Shown here: positions 1 through 10,132 of the stretch, one piece after another
Numbering within the stretch: position 1 is the stretch's first letter
Layout of the letters: every line of letters starts with the position of its first letter
NCBI GenBank assembly: GCA_026399095.1
Contig: JAPLRP010000061.1
Location: forward strand, 1 to 64,000
DNA: 64,000 bases
From: Methylococcales bacterium
GTDB taxonomy: Bacteria > Pseudomonadota > Gammaproteobacteria > Methylococcales > Methylomonadaceae
Direction: 5' to 3'
The notes under the pieces: model-generated
Told to the model about the DNA's origin: nothing
The model's input: the letters and a program-made list of their open reading frames with translations, nothing else
Database searches by the model: none
Position numbers and translations under genes: made by a program

Positions 1-307
1 TTTTTACCTTATCTATTAAACGCCTAAATTGAGCCTGTTCTTCATTTGCCGTCTTGGCAATTAACGCATTATCGGCATTGGCCTCATTAATCAAACAGGT
101 CATAAAGTCATTGGCTTTACGCTGCCATTCATTAATCGCTGCAATACTTTTGTTGTAAGCCTCAACACTGTTTTGATCCACAACCGGAGAATCTGGTTGA
201 GTTCCGCAAGTAACTGGCGACCAAACACCATTTGAAATACTACCCGCATTAGCAGCAGAAAGAGCTGACGACAACATAACTAAGGCTAACAAAGTTCTTT
301 TAAACAT
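1..307 (-). CDS. Hypothetical secreted protein, 3' end truncated by window edge
   Basis: Read by eye on the minus strand from ATG at 307: MFKRTLLALVMLSSALSAANAGSISNGVWSPVTCGTQ...; N-terminal signal peptide; open to the window edge, absent from ORF track; AGGTGG-like RBS upstream. Confidence 0.65.
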   Translation of the reverse strand, partial: MFKRTLLALVMLSSALSAANAGSISNGVWSPVTCGTQPDSPVVDQNSVEAYNKSIAAINEWQRKANDFMTCLINEANADNALIAKTANEEQAQFRRLIDKVK

Positions 308-350
308 ACAGACCACCTACTCTATTTTAGTTTTTTAAACTACCATATTA

Positions 351-3300
351 TTACTTCACCATAACAGCATAACACACGGGCGTTAAAATCAAACTGGCAG
401 CCATACCCATCAACAAACCTGACGACAACGACAAGGTCATAGGCACCAGAAACTGTGCTTGTGGACTGGTCTCCAACAAAGCCGGCAAAAAACCGGCAAA
501 GTTGGTAAGGAATGCAAGAAATATTGGCCTAAAACGAGCCGTACAGGCATCACAAATCAATTCGCTAATCGGCTTCTTTTCATGCTCATGCTCTTTTAGG
601 TAATCCAACAACACCAAACTATCATTAACGACGACACCACTAGCCGCAATCATACCGACCAAGGATTCCATAGACAGCGGCAAACCCATCAAGCCATGGG
701 CAATAACAGAGCCACTCCAAGCAACGGGGGCTGCTAAAAGCAAAATAAACGGTTTTAGATATGAGCGAAAAGGGACTGCTATTAAGACATAAATCACCAA
801 TAATGCGATTAGTGTATTTTGCTTTAATGCCAAGGCCATGGCTAATTGATCTTGACGCTCTTGCCCGATGTTGATATTTATTCCCGGGAAACGTTGGCGC
901 AACTCTATCAAATCTGAAGCTTCCAATGAATTATAGATTGTATTAACATCAGCTCTCTGTGTGTCAACTCGCGCTTGTATTTTAAATACTCGGCGTTGAT
1001 CTTGCCGAATCAGGGTATTAATCCCTGGAATTAAGGTGATTTCAGCCAAGACGCCTAGCGATACTTGTTGACCATCGGCAAGTTGTATTGGCATTGCTAG
1101 TAAATTTTCAAGCGATTGTCGCTCCTCACGTGGATATCGAACTATGATTTTGACCTCATTACGCCCACGCTGCAAACGTTCGACTTCATCACCAAAATAG
1201 CCGGAACGCACTTGCTCGGACAGATCCTCAAGACGAACACCCAAACGCTCTGCTTCCGGCTTTAAGATTAAGCGAACTTCTGGCTGACCGGGATCGTTAG
1301 AGTCAATAATATCGTAAACACCTGGATAAGCCGCCAACTTTTGTTTGAATGCTTCAGTTACTTTCGGAAGTAACTGAGGGTCAGTAGCACTAAGATCAAA
1401 TTCAAGATCATAAGGCACATCACCCTCCTTATATAAAAAATCTATCTTGGTCCGCCCCAAATCACCAACACGCTTACGCCACTCGTTAATAAAATCTTCA
1501 ACGTCTATACGTTTACGACCCTCTGCTGAAAATTCAGTCCAAAACCCGGCGCCATGCTCCCAGATAATAGTCTCCAACCCCAAAACCACACTGACAGGTT
1601 TTGAATCTTCTATTTTGATGTGTTGCTTAGTAACACCATCCAACTCATCACGAAGTGAAAAAAAGGCTCGCTCAACTTGCTGTGCTCGAAGCATGGCTTC
1701 ACTATACGGCATATCTTGTGGTGTCTTTAATGATACCCAAAAACTATCCTTAACCACATCGGCCTGAACAGACAAACGAATCCGACCGCTATTAACCCAT
1801 GCGGCACATAAAAGCATCAACACCATAAAAACAGCTATCGTCAGATAACGCCACATCAATACAACGTGTAAAAAAGGACGATAATAACGGTGAACAAAAC
1901 ACTCAAGACATTTATTAAGTATTATTCGTAGCCGCTCTAAACTGAAGGGCGATAGTAATTGCAAATCTTCCGTATTTTTTTTATAAAATCGATGAAAAAA
2001 AGTACATAACCAATTTACCTTATCAGGGGCAGCCAAATGAGCAGGTAAAATCCACAATGCTTCAATTAAAGAAAATACTAATGTTAGAATCATAACCAGA
2101 CAAATTGGCTTCATCATTTGTCCAGCCCAGCCAGGTAAAAAAAGTCCAGGCAAAAAAGCAACCAAAGCTACCAGTACTGACAAAATTACCGGCAGAGCCA
2201 CCGCCTGCACACCTTTAATTGCAGCGTTAAGACCGGATTCATTATCCTGTACAACATCTTCTTGTTGATGGGTGTAAATACTTTCACCAATAATAATGGC
2301 ATCATCTACTAAAATACCCATTGCCAACAAAAAACCAAACAAAGACAACATATTGAGCGACACATCGAGCAAGGGCATTAGCCATAGTGCACCCAATACC
2401 GAGGTAAAAATACCCACACCAGCCCAAAGCGCTACACGCAAACGGAGGAACAAGGTTAATACTAAACATACCAGCACAAAACCACCTAAGCCATCTTCAA
2501 CCAAACTGGTTATTCGTTCTTCAAAAGCTTGGGAATCATCCCACCAAGTCGTTATTGCAAGACCTTCTGGCAATAACAACTGTTGATTAGCAACATACTC
2601 ATTAACTTTTCGAGCGACTTCGACGGCACTGCTTTTAGTATGAATCTCCCAACCTTGTGCTGGTTGGCCGTTATACCGCCACTCAGAAACTCCCTCCACC
2701 AAACCATCTTTAATAACAGCCACGTCGCCCAAATATAAACGCACACCATCTGTTGATGTACGTAAAACCAAATTACAAAGGCTGGAAGTATCCTGCGCTT
2801 TACCTTTAACTCTAAGCTGCAAATCACCTGTCGCCGCTTTTACCAAACCGTTTGATTGATCCAATGAAACGCGATGTATGGCTTCAGTAATTTCATGTAA
2901 TGACAAATGATACTGTTGCAATTTGGCTGCCGTAATTTCAATTGCCACTTCATATTGCGTTTCGAAATAATTACGTACTAACCGCACACCAGGAATTTGC
3001 TCCAGATCAGCACGAATCTTTTCACCGTAATGTTTAAGCGAAAGTTGATCGCTAGGACCATGCAAAGAAACCCAAATAACTCCGTCATCTTCATTACGCT
3101 GCGCCAATTGCACCGTGATTTTCTCTAGATTTTTAGGCAGGCGCGGTATCCCTTGGATTCTGCCCTGTAAAGCGGTTAAAACTTGTTCTACATTATAATC
3201 CGGCAATACCGAGACCTTTATTAGGCATGATCCTTGTATTATCTCAGTATAAAGCCGCTTGACCCCGGGTATATCATTAATGGCCACTTCAATGCGTACA

Positions 3301-3518
3301 CAAACCGATTCTTCAATCTCTAAAGGACCGACCCCCGGATATAGTGCAGTTATTTCAATCTGATGTGGGTTAAATCGAGGAAATACCTCCTTATCCATCA
3401 CGCTGTAACCCGTCAAACCACCGATAATAATCAGAAGCATTAATAAATTAGCCGCTACAGGATTTGCAGCAAACCAGGCAAGCCAACCAACCGTGTTAAA
3501 TTTTTTGGATGATCTCAT
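351..3518 (-). CDS. RND efflux transporter permease (AcrB/HAE family)
   Basis: 1055 aa, multi-TM RND architecture; motif GFLLAMGILVDDAIIIGESI; overlaps MFP gene as an operon. Confidence 0.93.
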   Translation of the reverse strand: MRSSKKFNTVGWLAWFAANPVAANLLMLLIIIGGLTGYSVMDKEVFPRFNPHQIEITALYPGVGPLEIEESVCVRIEVAINDIPGVKRLYTEIIQGSCLIKVSVLPDYNVEQVLTALQGRIQGIPRLPKNLEKITVQLAQRNEDDGVIWVSLHGPSDQLSLKHYGEKIRADLEQIPGVRLVRNYFETQYEVAIEITAAKLQQYHLSLHEITEAIHRVSLDQSNGLVKAATGDLQLRVKGKAQDTSSLCNLVLRTSTDGVRLYLGDVAVIKDGLVEGVSEWRYNGQPAQGWEIHTKSSAVEVARKVNEYVANQQLLLPEGLAITTWWDDSQAFEERITSLVEDGLGGFVLVCLVLTLFLRLRVALWAGVGIFTSVLGALWLMPLLDVSLNMLSLFGFLLAMGILVDDAIIIGESIYTHQQEDVVQDNESGLNAAIKGVQAVALPVILSVLVALVAFLPGLFLPGWAGQMMKPICLVMILTLVFSLIEALWILPAHLAAPDKVNWLCTFFHRFYKKNTEDLQLLSPFSLERLRIILNKCLECFVHRYYRPFLHVVLMWRYLTIAVFMVLMLLCAAWVNSGRIRLSVQADVVKDSFWVSLKTPQDMPYSEAMLRAQQVERAFFSLRDELDGVTKQHIKIEDSKPVSVVLGLETIIWEHGAGFWTEFSAEGRKRIDVEDFINEWRKRVGDLGRTKIDFLYKEGDVPYDLEFDLSATDPQLLPKVTEAFKQKLAAYPGVYDIIDSNDPGQPEVRLILKPEAERLGVRLEDLSEQVRSGYFGDEVERLQRGRNEVKIIVRYPREERQSLENLLAMPIQLADGQQVSLGVLAEITLIPGINTLIRQDQRRVFKIQARVDTQRADVNTIYNSLEASDLIELRQRFPGININIGQERQDQLAMALALKQNTLIALLVIYVLIAVPFRSYLKPFILLLAAPVAWSGSVIAHGLMGLPLSMESLVGMIAASGVVVNDSLVLLDYLKEHEHEKKPISELICDACTARFRPIFLAFLTNFAGFLPALLETSPQAQFLVPMTLSLSSGLLMGMAASLILTPVCYAVMVK

Positions 3519-4717
3519 CGAACAACCGTTTTAGCTGCTTCTAAGTTTAAAACCTTATCAACCCTAACTGTCATACCTTCGATTGGCACATCAACACCCG
3601 ACACAATAACGCGATCACCTGCTATAAGCCCAGACTTTACCAGTACTCTATCCGGTTCATTACGTAAAACATCAACATGCCGTATGTGTAATTTTTGTCC
3701 TGAATCAACAATTAATATTTCTTGAAGGGCATTGATAGCTGCTTGAGGCAATACAAATAACCCGTGTACTTCCTTACCTTCAATTTCTGCCTTAACAAAT
3801 AGATTTGACAGCAATGGGGGGCTTTTACTAGCTTGCTGATAGGGTTGCAACACTTCTGTAACAGCATAAAGTACACCGGTATTTTCATCCAATGCACCTT
3901 CAGTGCGTACGATACGTCCTTGCCAAGTTCGCATAACACCGGCTATATCAGCGGTAAGAACAACTTTTGGGTTGATTTCGTCTGTATAAGCAAGCCCTTT
4001 TGAATTACCTAGTTGCAAATTCAAATAACCAAGTTGACTATTGGTCAGTGGTAATCTTATTTCTGCAACATCCGTAGAATAAATCCGCGCTAATTTGTCG
4101 CCTGCTTGAATAAATTGGCCCAAGCCGACATTCTTACTTTGTAAACGACCGGTAAAAGGGGCTCGCAGTTCACAACGACTCCGTTTGATTTGGGCTAATA
4201 ACAAATTGGCTTCAGCAGCTTTAAGCTTAGCTCTTGCCTCAGCTAATTGTGGTACTCGCATGACCAGTTCAGATGGCTCACCCTGCCCCAAAGCTTGCCA
4301 TTCACTGTCAGCTTGTTCTGCCTGAGCCTCTTCCATTACCATCAAACGTTTGGCTTCGGCAATTTGAGCCTGAGCCAAAACAATACCCGCTTCATAATCA
4401 CGTGAATCAATACTTGCCAATAAGTCACCCTGCTGAAAAAAACCACCGTTAACAAATTCAGGATGAAGCTTTATTAATTTACCGAAAACCTCCGCTATCA
4501 AATCAATTTCATTACGGGGCGTAACAATCCCTTGGGAATGAACACTTAACCTTATTATTTGCGGCTCTACCAGAATAACTGAAACTAGGGGAGGTTCATT
4601 CTTCTGTACCTGCTTGGTAATTTGTGGACGCATTGCCATAATTAGCCAAGCAATAAAAATACCCAACACAACTAATACCATTGGCAATATTATTTTTAAC
4701 TGCTTTGCTGTTATCAC
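3515..4717 (-). CDS. RND efflux periplasmic adaptor (MFP) subunit
   Basis: N-terminal TM anchor, coiled-coil hairpin, lipoyl-like RAPFTGRLQSKNVGLGQFIQAGDKLARI. Confidence 0.92.
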   Translation of the reverse strand: MITAKQLKIILPMVLVVLGIFIAWLIMAMRPQITKQVQKNEPPLVSVILVEPQIIRLSVHSQGIVTPRNEIDLIAEVFGKLIKLHPEFVNGGFFQQGDLLASIDSRDYEAGIVLAQAQIAEAKRLMVMEEAQAEQADSEWQALGQGEPSELVMRVPQLAEARAKLKAAEANLLLAQIKRSRCELRAPFTGRLQSKNVGLGQFIQAGDKLARIYSTDVAEIRLPLTNSQLGYLNLQLGNSKGLAYTDEINPKVVLTADIAGVMRTWQGRIVRTEGALDENTGVLYAVTEVLQPYQQASKSPPLLSNLFVKAEIEGKEVHGLFVLPQAAINALQEILIVDSGQKLHIRHVDVLRNEPDRVLVKSGLIAGDRVIVSGVDVPIEGMTVRVDKVLNLEAAKTVVR

Positions 4718-6126
4718 GAAATACCACCACCCAATGCCAAATAAAATTCAATACGATTGGTTAGTAATTGCCGCTGCACTGTTAAATGGGCGCTTTGAGC
4801 ATTAAGAGTGCTTCGATAACTATCCAGTAAAGTCAAAATATCAATCAAGCCTTGTTGATATGAACTAATGGCTAATTTTCGACTGGCCACGGTTTGTTCA
4901 ACAGCAAACATAAGCGCTTTTTCCTGTGCTCTTAACCATTGTTCTGCAGCCAACGTTTGTTCAACTTCGCGGAAGGCATTAAGCACTGTATTTTTATAAT
5001 TATTGAGTGCTTCGTTAGTAAGCGCCTCGTTTAATCGTATTTCACTGGTTAAACGGCCCCCAGTAAAAATGGGCTGAACCAAACCAGTCGCCAAGTTCCA
5101 AGCAGCAGTTCGAGGATCAATTAAATCGGCTAACGCAGTACTAGTAGTTCCACCACTGGTTGTTAAGGTAATACGAGGTAATAACGCTTTTTTTGCACTT
5201 TCAACACGGGAGTCCATCGCTCGCAATTTTAAAAGTGCAGCTATCAAATCGGGCCGCCTTTCTAATAGCTCTGATGGTAAACCAGCAGATAAAACTGCAG
5301 GTGGCTTGGGTAAAAAACCTACCGATTTGATGTTTTCATTTTTTTGTCCATCAGGATATCGGCCCAGCAAAACGTCAAACTGCTTGGCAATGAGTTGCAC
5401 TTGGTTACGAGATTGCGCTAGCTGTGCTTCTGCATTTGCCAGATCAGTTAAAGCTAAACGCAAATCCAATCCTCTGGTCAAGCCTCGACTAAAACGTCCA
5501 CGAACGAGCTCAACAACCTTATGCCGATCTTTGATAGATTGTTCTGCAACCTGAACCTGAAGATTAGCTTCAATTAACTCATAATAAGTTTGTGCAGTGC
5601 GAGCAGCCAAAGATAAGCGGGCACCGTAAAAATCTACTGATACCGATTCGGCATCTTGTTGGGCTGCTTGTTGGCCCGCTTTAATTCTGCCCCAGACATC
5701 AATTTCCCAGCGCAAAGAAAATAATGCCTCAAAAACACTATAATTTGCACCCACTATATTATTGTTTAAAATGCCAGGGCCCGCGCCAGTGTGCAAATAG
5801 CCAGTTGTAAAACTTAATTGTGGCCAACGATCTGCGCCGGCAATAATAGCCTGCTGTTTTGCAATATCTACTCGAGCTGAGGCGGCTTTAAGGTCTAAAT
5901 TATTATTTAACGCATCATTTACCAAACGCGTCAAAACTGGATCAACAAAAGTAATAAGCCATTGGTTATTTATATGCGCTTCCGATTTAACATTTTTCCA
6001 ATTGCTTGGTATTTGTCTATTAATATATGCCGCATTTCTTTCCGGTGTCGTTGCACAACTGTTAGTTAATAAACTCAATGCAGCACATAACAAGCTATGA
6101 TTTAAAGTTTTTTTGTTAAAAATCAT
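4714..6126 (-). CDS. Outer membrane efflux lipoprotein, NodT/TolC family
   Basis: Lipobox-like LLTNSCA; NNLDLKAASARVDIAKQQ and ERRPDLIAALLKLRAMDSRVESAKKALLPRITL typical of NodT OMFs. Confidence 0.92.
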   Translation of the reverse strand: MIFNKKTLNHSLLCAALSLLTNSCATTPERNAAYINRQIPSNWKNVKSEAHINNQWLITFVDPVLTRLVNDALNNNLDLKAASARVDIAKQQAIIAGADRWPQLSFTTGYLHTGAGPGILNNNIVGANYSVFEALFSLRWEIDVWGRIKAGQQAAQQDAESVSVDFYGARLSLAARTAQTYYELIEANLQVQVAEQSIKDRHKVVELVRGRFSRGLTRGLDLRLALTDLANAEAQLAQSRNQVQLIAKQFDVLLGRYPDGQKNENIKSVGFLPKPPAVLSAGLPSELLERRPDLIAALLKLRAMDSRVESAKKALLPRITLTTSGGTTSTALADLIDPRTAAWNLATGLVQPIFTGGRLTSEIRLNEALTNEALNNYKNTVLNAFREVEQTLAAEQWLRAQEKALMFAVEQTVASRKLAISSYQQGLIDILTLLDSYRSTLNAQSAHLTVQRQLLTNRIEFYLALGGGIS

Positions 6127-6203
6127 TTAAAACAATACATTCTGTGAACACATGTAAAAAAACCATATCGGCTTATCTTCACTATCGCTATCTCTTAAAC
6201 AGA

Positions 6204-6614
6204 CTATTGCTTCACAGATACAAAAGCAATCTTTGTAACGCCGGCATGCTGTACAGTTGCCATCACTTCAGCTACCTTTGCGTAAACAACCGTTTGATCT
6301 GCGTATAAATGAATAGCTGCTTCTGGATTTTTGACTAACTCATCTTTCAATGTAGTTTCCAAAACAATAAGATCAGATAGTGGTAATTTATTAAGAGTTA
6401 TGAGACCCTGCGCATCAATGCCTAATTGTAAAGGCACATCCTTTATATCTGCAGTGGTTTCAACCGTTTTTGGTAAAGTCACATGTACCGATTGGGTTAA
6501 TAAGGGTGCAGTCACTAATAAAATAATCACCAAAACCAACATCACATCCACCAAAGGTGTAACGTTGATTTCACTCATGGCAACATCAGATTCTGATTGG
6601 GGTTTAAAAGCCAT
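6204..6614 (-). CDS. exbD: Biopolymer transport protein ExbD/TolR
   Basis: MSEINVTPLVDVMLVLVIILLVTAPLLTQSV. Confidence 0.93.
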   Translation of the reverse strand: MAFKPQSESDVAMSEINVTPLVDVMLVLVIILLVTAPLLTQSVHVTLPKTVETTADIKDVPLQLGIDAQGLITLNKLPLSDLIVLETTLKDELVKNPEAAIHLYADQTVVYAKVAEVMATVQHAGVTKIAFVSVKQ

Positions 6615-6616
6615 AA

Positions 6617-7276
6617 TTAGTCCTTAACATTACTGGTAAAAGCGACATGAATAAAACCGACCATGAAATTTTCAAGTTCTGTTCGGTGTTGTTTGACATG
6701 TCTTAATAAAAAGTTATAGGCCAATACTGCTGGAACGGCCACGGCAATACCAATTGCGGTAGCCACTAGTGCATCACCAATAGGACCAGCCACCACATCA
6801 AGACTTGTTGAGCCGCTGGCTGTAATTTCATGCATGGCATGCATAATCCCCAATACTGTTCCAAACAACCCCACAAAAGGCGCTGTACTGCCAATACTGG
6901 CAAGTAAAGTTAAACCTGATTCCATACTACGAACTTCATATTGCATAACCCCTAATAAAGTTTGCGACAACAACTCTTCCTGTGTACCCAAATATTTAAG
7001 ATGTTTACCTGATAACTGTTTACTATCTTGCAACCACAGAAAGCCTTTTTTTGCGACTCTTGCCAGTGGGCCTCTAACTATTGTTTCAGGTAATTGTTTA
7101 GCACCAACCAAATCAGTTGCATCCCAAAAAGCATCTTTATAACGTCGATTGTAGTAGCTGTTCTTACTAAACTGCCATAATTTAAATAGTATCATCGTCC
7201 AGGTTAGCACCGAAAAAACCAGCAATGTATATAATGTCCCATCAATGATGAGTTGAGGAGCTATATGATCGGGCAT
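6617..7276 (-). CDS. exbB: MotA/TolQ/ExbB proton channel family protein
   Basis: SIGSTAPFVGLFGTVLGIMHAMHEI; start trimmed from ORF end 7336 to MPDHIAPQ. Confidence 0.9.
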   Translation of the reverse strand: MPDHIAPQLIIDGTLYTLLVFSVLTWTMILFKLWQFSKNSYYNRRYKDAFWDATDLVGAKQLPETIVRGPLARVAKKGFLWLQDSKQLSGKHLKYLGTQEELLSQTLLGVMQYEVRSMESGLTLLASIGSTAPFVGLFGTVLGIMHAMHEITASGSTSLDVVAGPIGDALVATAIGIAVAVPAVLAYNFLLRHVKQHRTELENFMVGFIHVAFTSNVKD

Positions 7277-7293
7277 TTTAACTTTCCTTATAA

Positions 7294-8109
7294 TTAATTG
7301 TTTAACGTAAAAATGATAGGCACGATAACCGAACATGCTTCGGCTGTATTGCCTCGTTTAGCAGGTATAAATTGCCATTTTTTGACAGCGTCCATTGCAG
7401 ATTCATCTAAATCTTCATGACCACTACTTTGATGTATGGTGACAGCCTGACTTAACCCTTTAGATGAAACCTCTACCCTTAGTAATACCTTTCCTTGCCA
7501 GCCTCTTCTTTTGGCAATCGCAGGATAAACCGGCTTAGGATTAGACTCGTAATTTGCATTAAAACTGGCTTCGGTAAATGGCTCGGAGTTACCTTCTGTA
7601 GGATTTGAAGTTTTGGCTACGCTCGTAGTAGCTGAAGAAGTGCTTTCGCTATTCTCTGTATTCGCAATCGATTCAGTTAATGAAGGTTTGGGTAGCAATG
7701 CCTCGCTTGATTGGGTCTTGGGAAGCTTAAGTTGTTTGTGAACTACGACCTTCTTTTTACTAGACTTCTTAATGATCGATTTTTTTGGTTTAATTGGTTC
7801 TAATTGTTTTGCCGGTTCTGTAGGATTCATTGAGGCCAGTTTACCTTGTTCAGATACCATGGATACTTCCATAATTAAAGGTATTGCCTGAGTAACCGTT
7901 TCAGCAGGCCTTAACAACTTAAGTCCTCCCCATACATGAATCAATAGCGCTAATACTAGCAATAATACAGCCATCGAATGCGGACTTTCTTCACCGGTTA
8001 AAGCAGTGTATAACCTTCTTGTTTTTGATACTGGCTGCGTTATTGAATTAACCATTGACTTGAAGTTCTGCTGCGACAGATCGTCATGATGGTTATGAGG
8101 TAAATACAT
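7294..8109 (-). CDS. tonB: TonB family energy transducer
   Basis: N-terminal TM, P/K-rich linker, C-terminal YPAIAKRRGWQGKVLLRVEVSSKGL...AVKKWQFIPAKRG; start trimmed to MYLPHNHHDD. Confidence 0.92.
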   Translation of the reverse strand: MYLPHNHHDDLSQQNFKSMVNSITQPVSKTRRLYTALTGEESPHSMAVLLLVLALLIHVWGGLKLLRPAETVTQAIPLIMEVSMVSEQGKLASMNPTEPAKQLEPIKPKKSIIKKSSKKKVVVHKQLKLPKTQSSEALLPKPSLTESIANTENSESTSSATTSVAKTSNPTEGNSEPFTEASFNANYESNPKPVYPAIAKRRGWQGKVLLRVEVSSKGLSQAVTIHQSSGHEDLDESAMDAVKKWQFIPAKRGNTAEACSVIVPIIFTLNN

Positions 8110-8281
8110 AAAGAGAATTTCCTTTTTTTTATTTGTACACAAGACAAATGAGGACTATTTAAAATCCGCTGAAGTTTACAGTTATGAGATTAGTTAACAG
8201 CCAAGCATTCTAATTTACTTAACTTTTAAAATTGAGCCAATTTCGGATAATGTTTCAGCAATAATTCTGTCATTGTTTATT

Positions 8282-8572
8282 TTAAATTTTATTTTCCAAT
8301 GAGATAAAAAAAGCATCTATTTTGTCTTCTATTCTGACAAGTGATTTCTTAAGTTCATCTAATTGATCCTGAATATCTTGATTAATATGGTTTAACTTTC
8401 CTTGAACATCATAAGAATTATGATGGATATGTTCAAAATGAATCTGAAAATAGCGCGGCAATGGAAATAAATCCATTAATTTTTCCTCATTATTGATAAT
8501 TTGTTTATTCGGTTTTACGGACTGCAGTGGATCTTTTTTATACCCAGGTTCATCTGATTTAATTGTTTTCAT
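8282..8572 (-). CDS. Hypothetical protein with C-terminal coiled coil
   Basis: 96 aa ORF; QDQLDELKKSLVRIEDKIDAF heptad-like region; no family recognised. Confidence 0.5.
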   Translation of the reverse strand: MKTIKSDEPGYKKDPLQSVKPNKQIINNEEKLMDLFPLPRYFQIHFEHIHHNSYDVQGKLNHINQDIQDQLDELKKSLVRIEDKIDAFFISLENKI

Positions 8573-8758
8573 AGCCTCACTCCACTTGGTTAATTTAGAA
8601 CTATTAGCCTTTTTAAAGTCGGTATTAAAATAACTATTTGTTTTTACAAATCCTCAAAACTACATGCTACGAATAAGACATTTCAGACTTTAAAACCACA
8701 ATTTACAATAAAATCAATTAGACCAATTAACCAGGTGATTTCTTTTGTAAAGCCAATA

Positions 8759-9922
8759 CTACATAAGTCTATTTTTAACTCGCCTTTTCTGTAACCAACG
8801 AATATATCCGGTCGTATAGAGCACTAAAGGGACAAACCCCATCACTAATATAATACTTTGACCGATAATACCAAACGCTTCACCTGTATGGAGTGGATAT
8901 AACCATTGCTCAAAAACTTCACCTGAACTAGCAGTTTTACTTTCTCGTATATTCAAAATTTTACCGCTGTATTGATCTAACCATAAACAACGGTAAGGCA
9001 TTTTTTGATTTACCTCATTAACTTCTCGTTTACCCACTTGATAAACATCTCGTTCATTCTGGGGAAAGCCAATCCATCGATAATCACCGCCTTGAAAACG
9101 TTCATCAGTTATGATTACGACCTCAGCTAGATTGATAGGAGTTGTTTTGTCATTAGGTAAAGTGCTTTGAAGTTGCGGCCAAGGATCAGGAACCGGAGAA
9201 AACATATTAACAACTAAACGCCCATAATCGGGGAAAATCAAATACACCCCTGACATAATCAAAAACAAAAGAATAATACTGCCATAAACACCAACGGATT
9301 TATGCAAATCAAATACAAACCTTTCAGAACTGGCATTGCGCTTGATAGTAAGTGCTGTTTTATATTTTCCGGTTTTAGGCCACCATAATATCAATCCGGT
9401 TAATACCAAAAACAATAAACCCATACCAATAAAGCCAACTATAGTCATTCCGGTTGAAGCAAGTCCTAAGGAATAATGCAAGCGTAAAATAAAATCTTTA
9501 AGTGGATCGCGCCATATCTTCTCGAAATCAATCAATAAACGTTGGCCTGTAACTTGAGCGGTATAAGGATTAATAAAAATCTGATGTCTTTCCATGTTTT
9601 CGGGGTTTGATGACGGTTGCTCAAACCATAGATCAAATGCTAATCCTTGTTGCCTTGGAAATCCTAGACTAAGTAATTTGCCATTAACCGGTAATACTTG
9701 CATACCTGCTGCGACTATTTCATCTAGTGGTCGATAAGTTTCATTTTGAGAAACTATCGGGACTGTCATTAACTCAGGGTTCAGCCATTCATCAATCGGA
9801 AGATCAAAGGCCAGAAAACTGCCTGTCAAACCTATCAAAACAAAAATAGCCCCCGCAAACAAACCCAGATAAAGATGTAGTTTAAGCCAGATTTTACGAA
9901 GCAATTGTTGGGTTAACGCCAT
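8759..9922 (-). CDS. PepSY-associated TM domain protein (iron-regulated membrane protein family)
   Basis: KLHLYLGLFAGAIFVLIGLTGSFLAF, FDLHKSVGVYG, YPLHTGEAFGIIGQ; downstream of siderophore receptor. Confidence 0.9.
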   Translation of the reverse strand: MALTQQLLRKIWLKLHLYLGLFAGAIFVLIGLTGSFLAFDLPIDEWLNPELMTVPIVSQNETYRPLDEIVAAGMQVLPVNGKLLSLGFPRQQGLAFDLWFEQPSSNPENMERHQIFINPYTAQVTGQRLLIDFEKIWRDPLKDFILRLHYSLGLASTGMTIVGFIGMGLLFLVLTGLILWWPKTGKYKTALTIKRNASSERFVFDLHKSVGVYGSIILLFLIMSGVYLIFPDYGRLVVNMFSPVPDPWPQLQSTLPNDKTTPINLAEVVIITDERFQGGDYRWIGFPQNERDVYQVGKREVNEVNQKMPYRCLWLDQYSGKILNIRESKTASSGEVFEQWLYPLHTGEAFGIIGQSIILVMGFVPLVLYTTGYIRWLQKRRVKNRLM

Positions 9923-10132
9923 AGGAAATTTTTATAAGATATCTGTCAATTAACGATTATTCAATCCCCCTCCTACTCTTTTTCAAGAGTACGAGAGACT
10001 TGTAGGGGATTAAATAATGACTTTTTTCATATATCAAGAATGTAATGCGTTTAAATTGCTTAATTAATAAAACATCCTTGTACCTGCTAAATGAATCGGA
10101 TTGCCTCTTGAGACAATCCGATCAATAGGGCA

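Noticed and set aside
1447-2586. Plus-strand ORFs antisense to the RND permease
   Set aside because: Shadow ORFs of a conserved gene; same reasoning applied to the other antisense/nested ORFs in pheT, aspS, maeB, nadA and the efflux genes.
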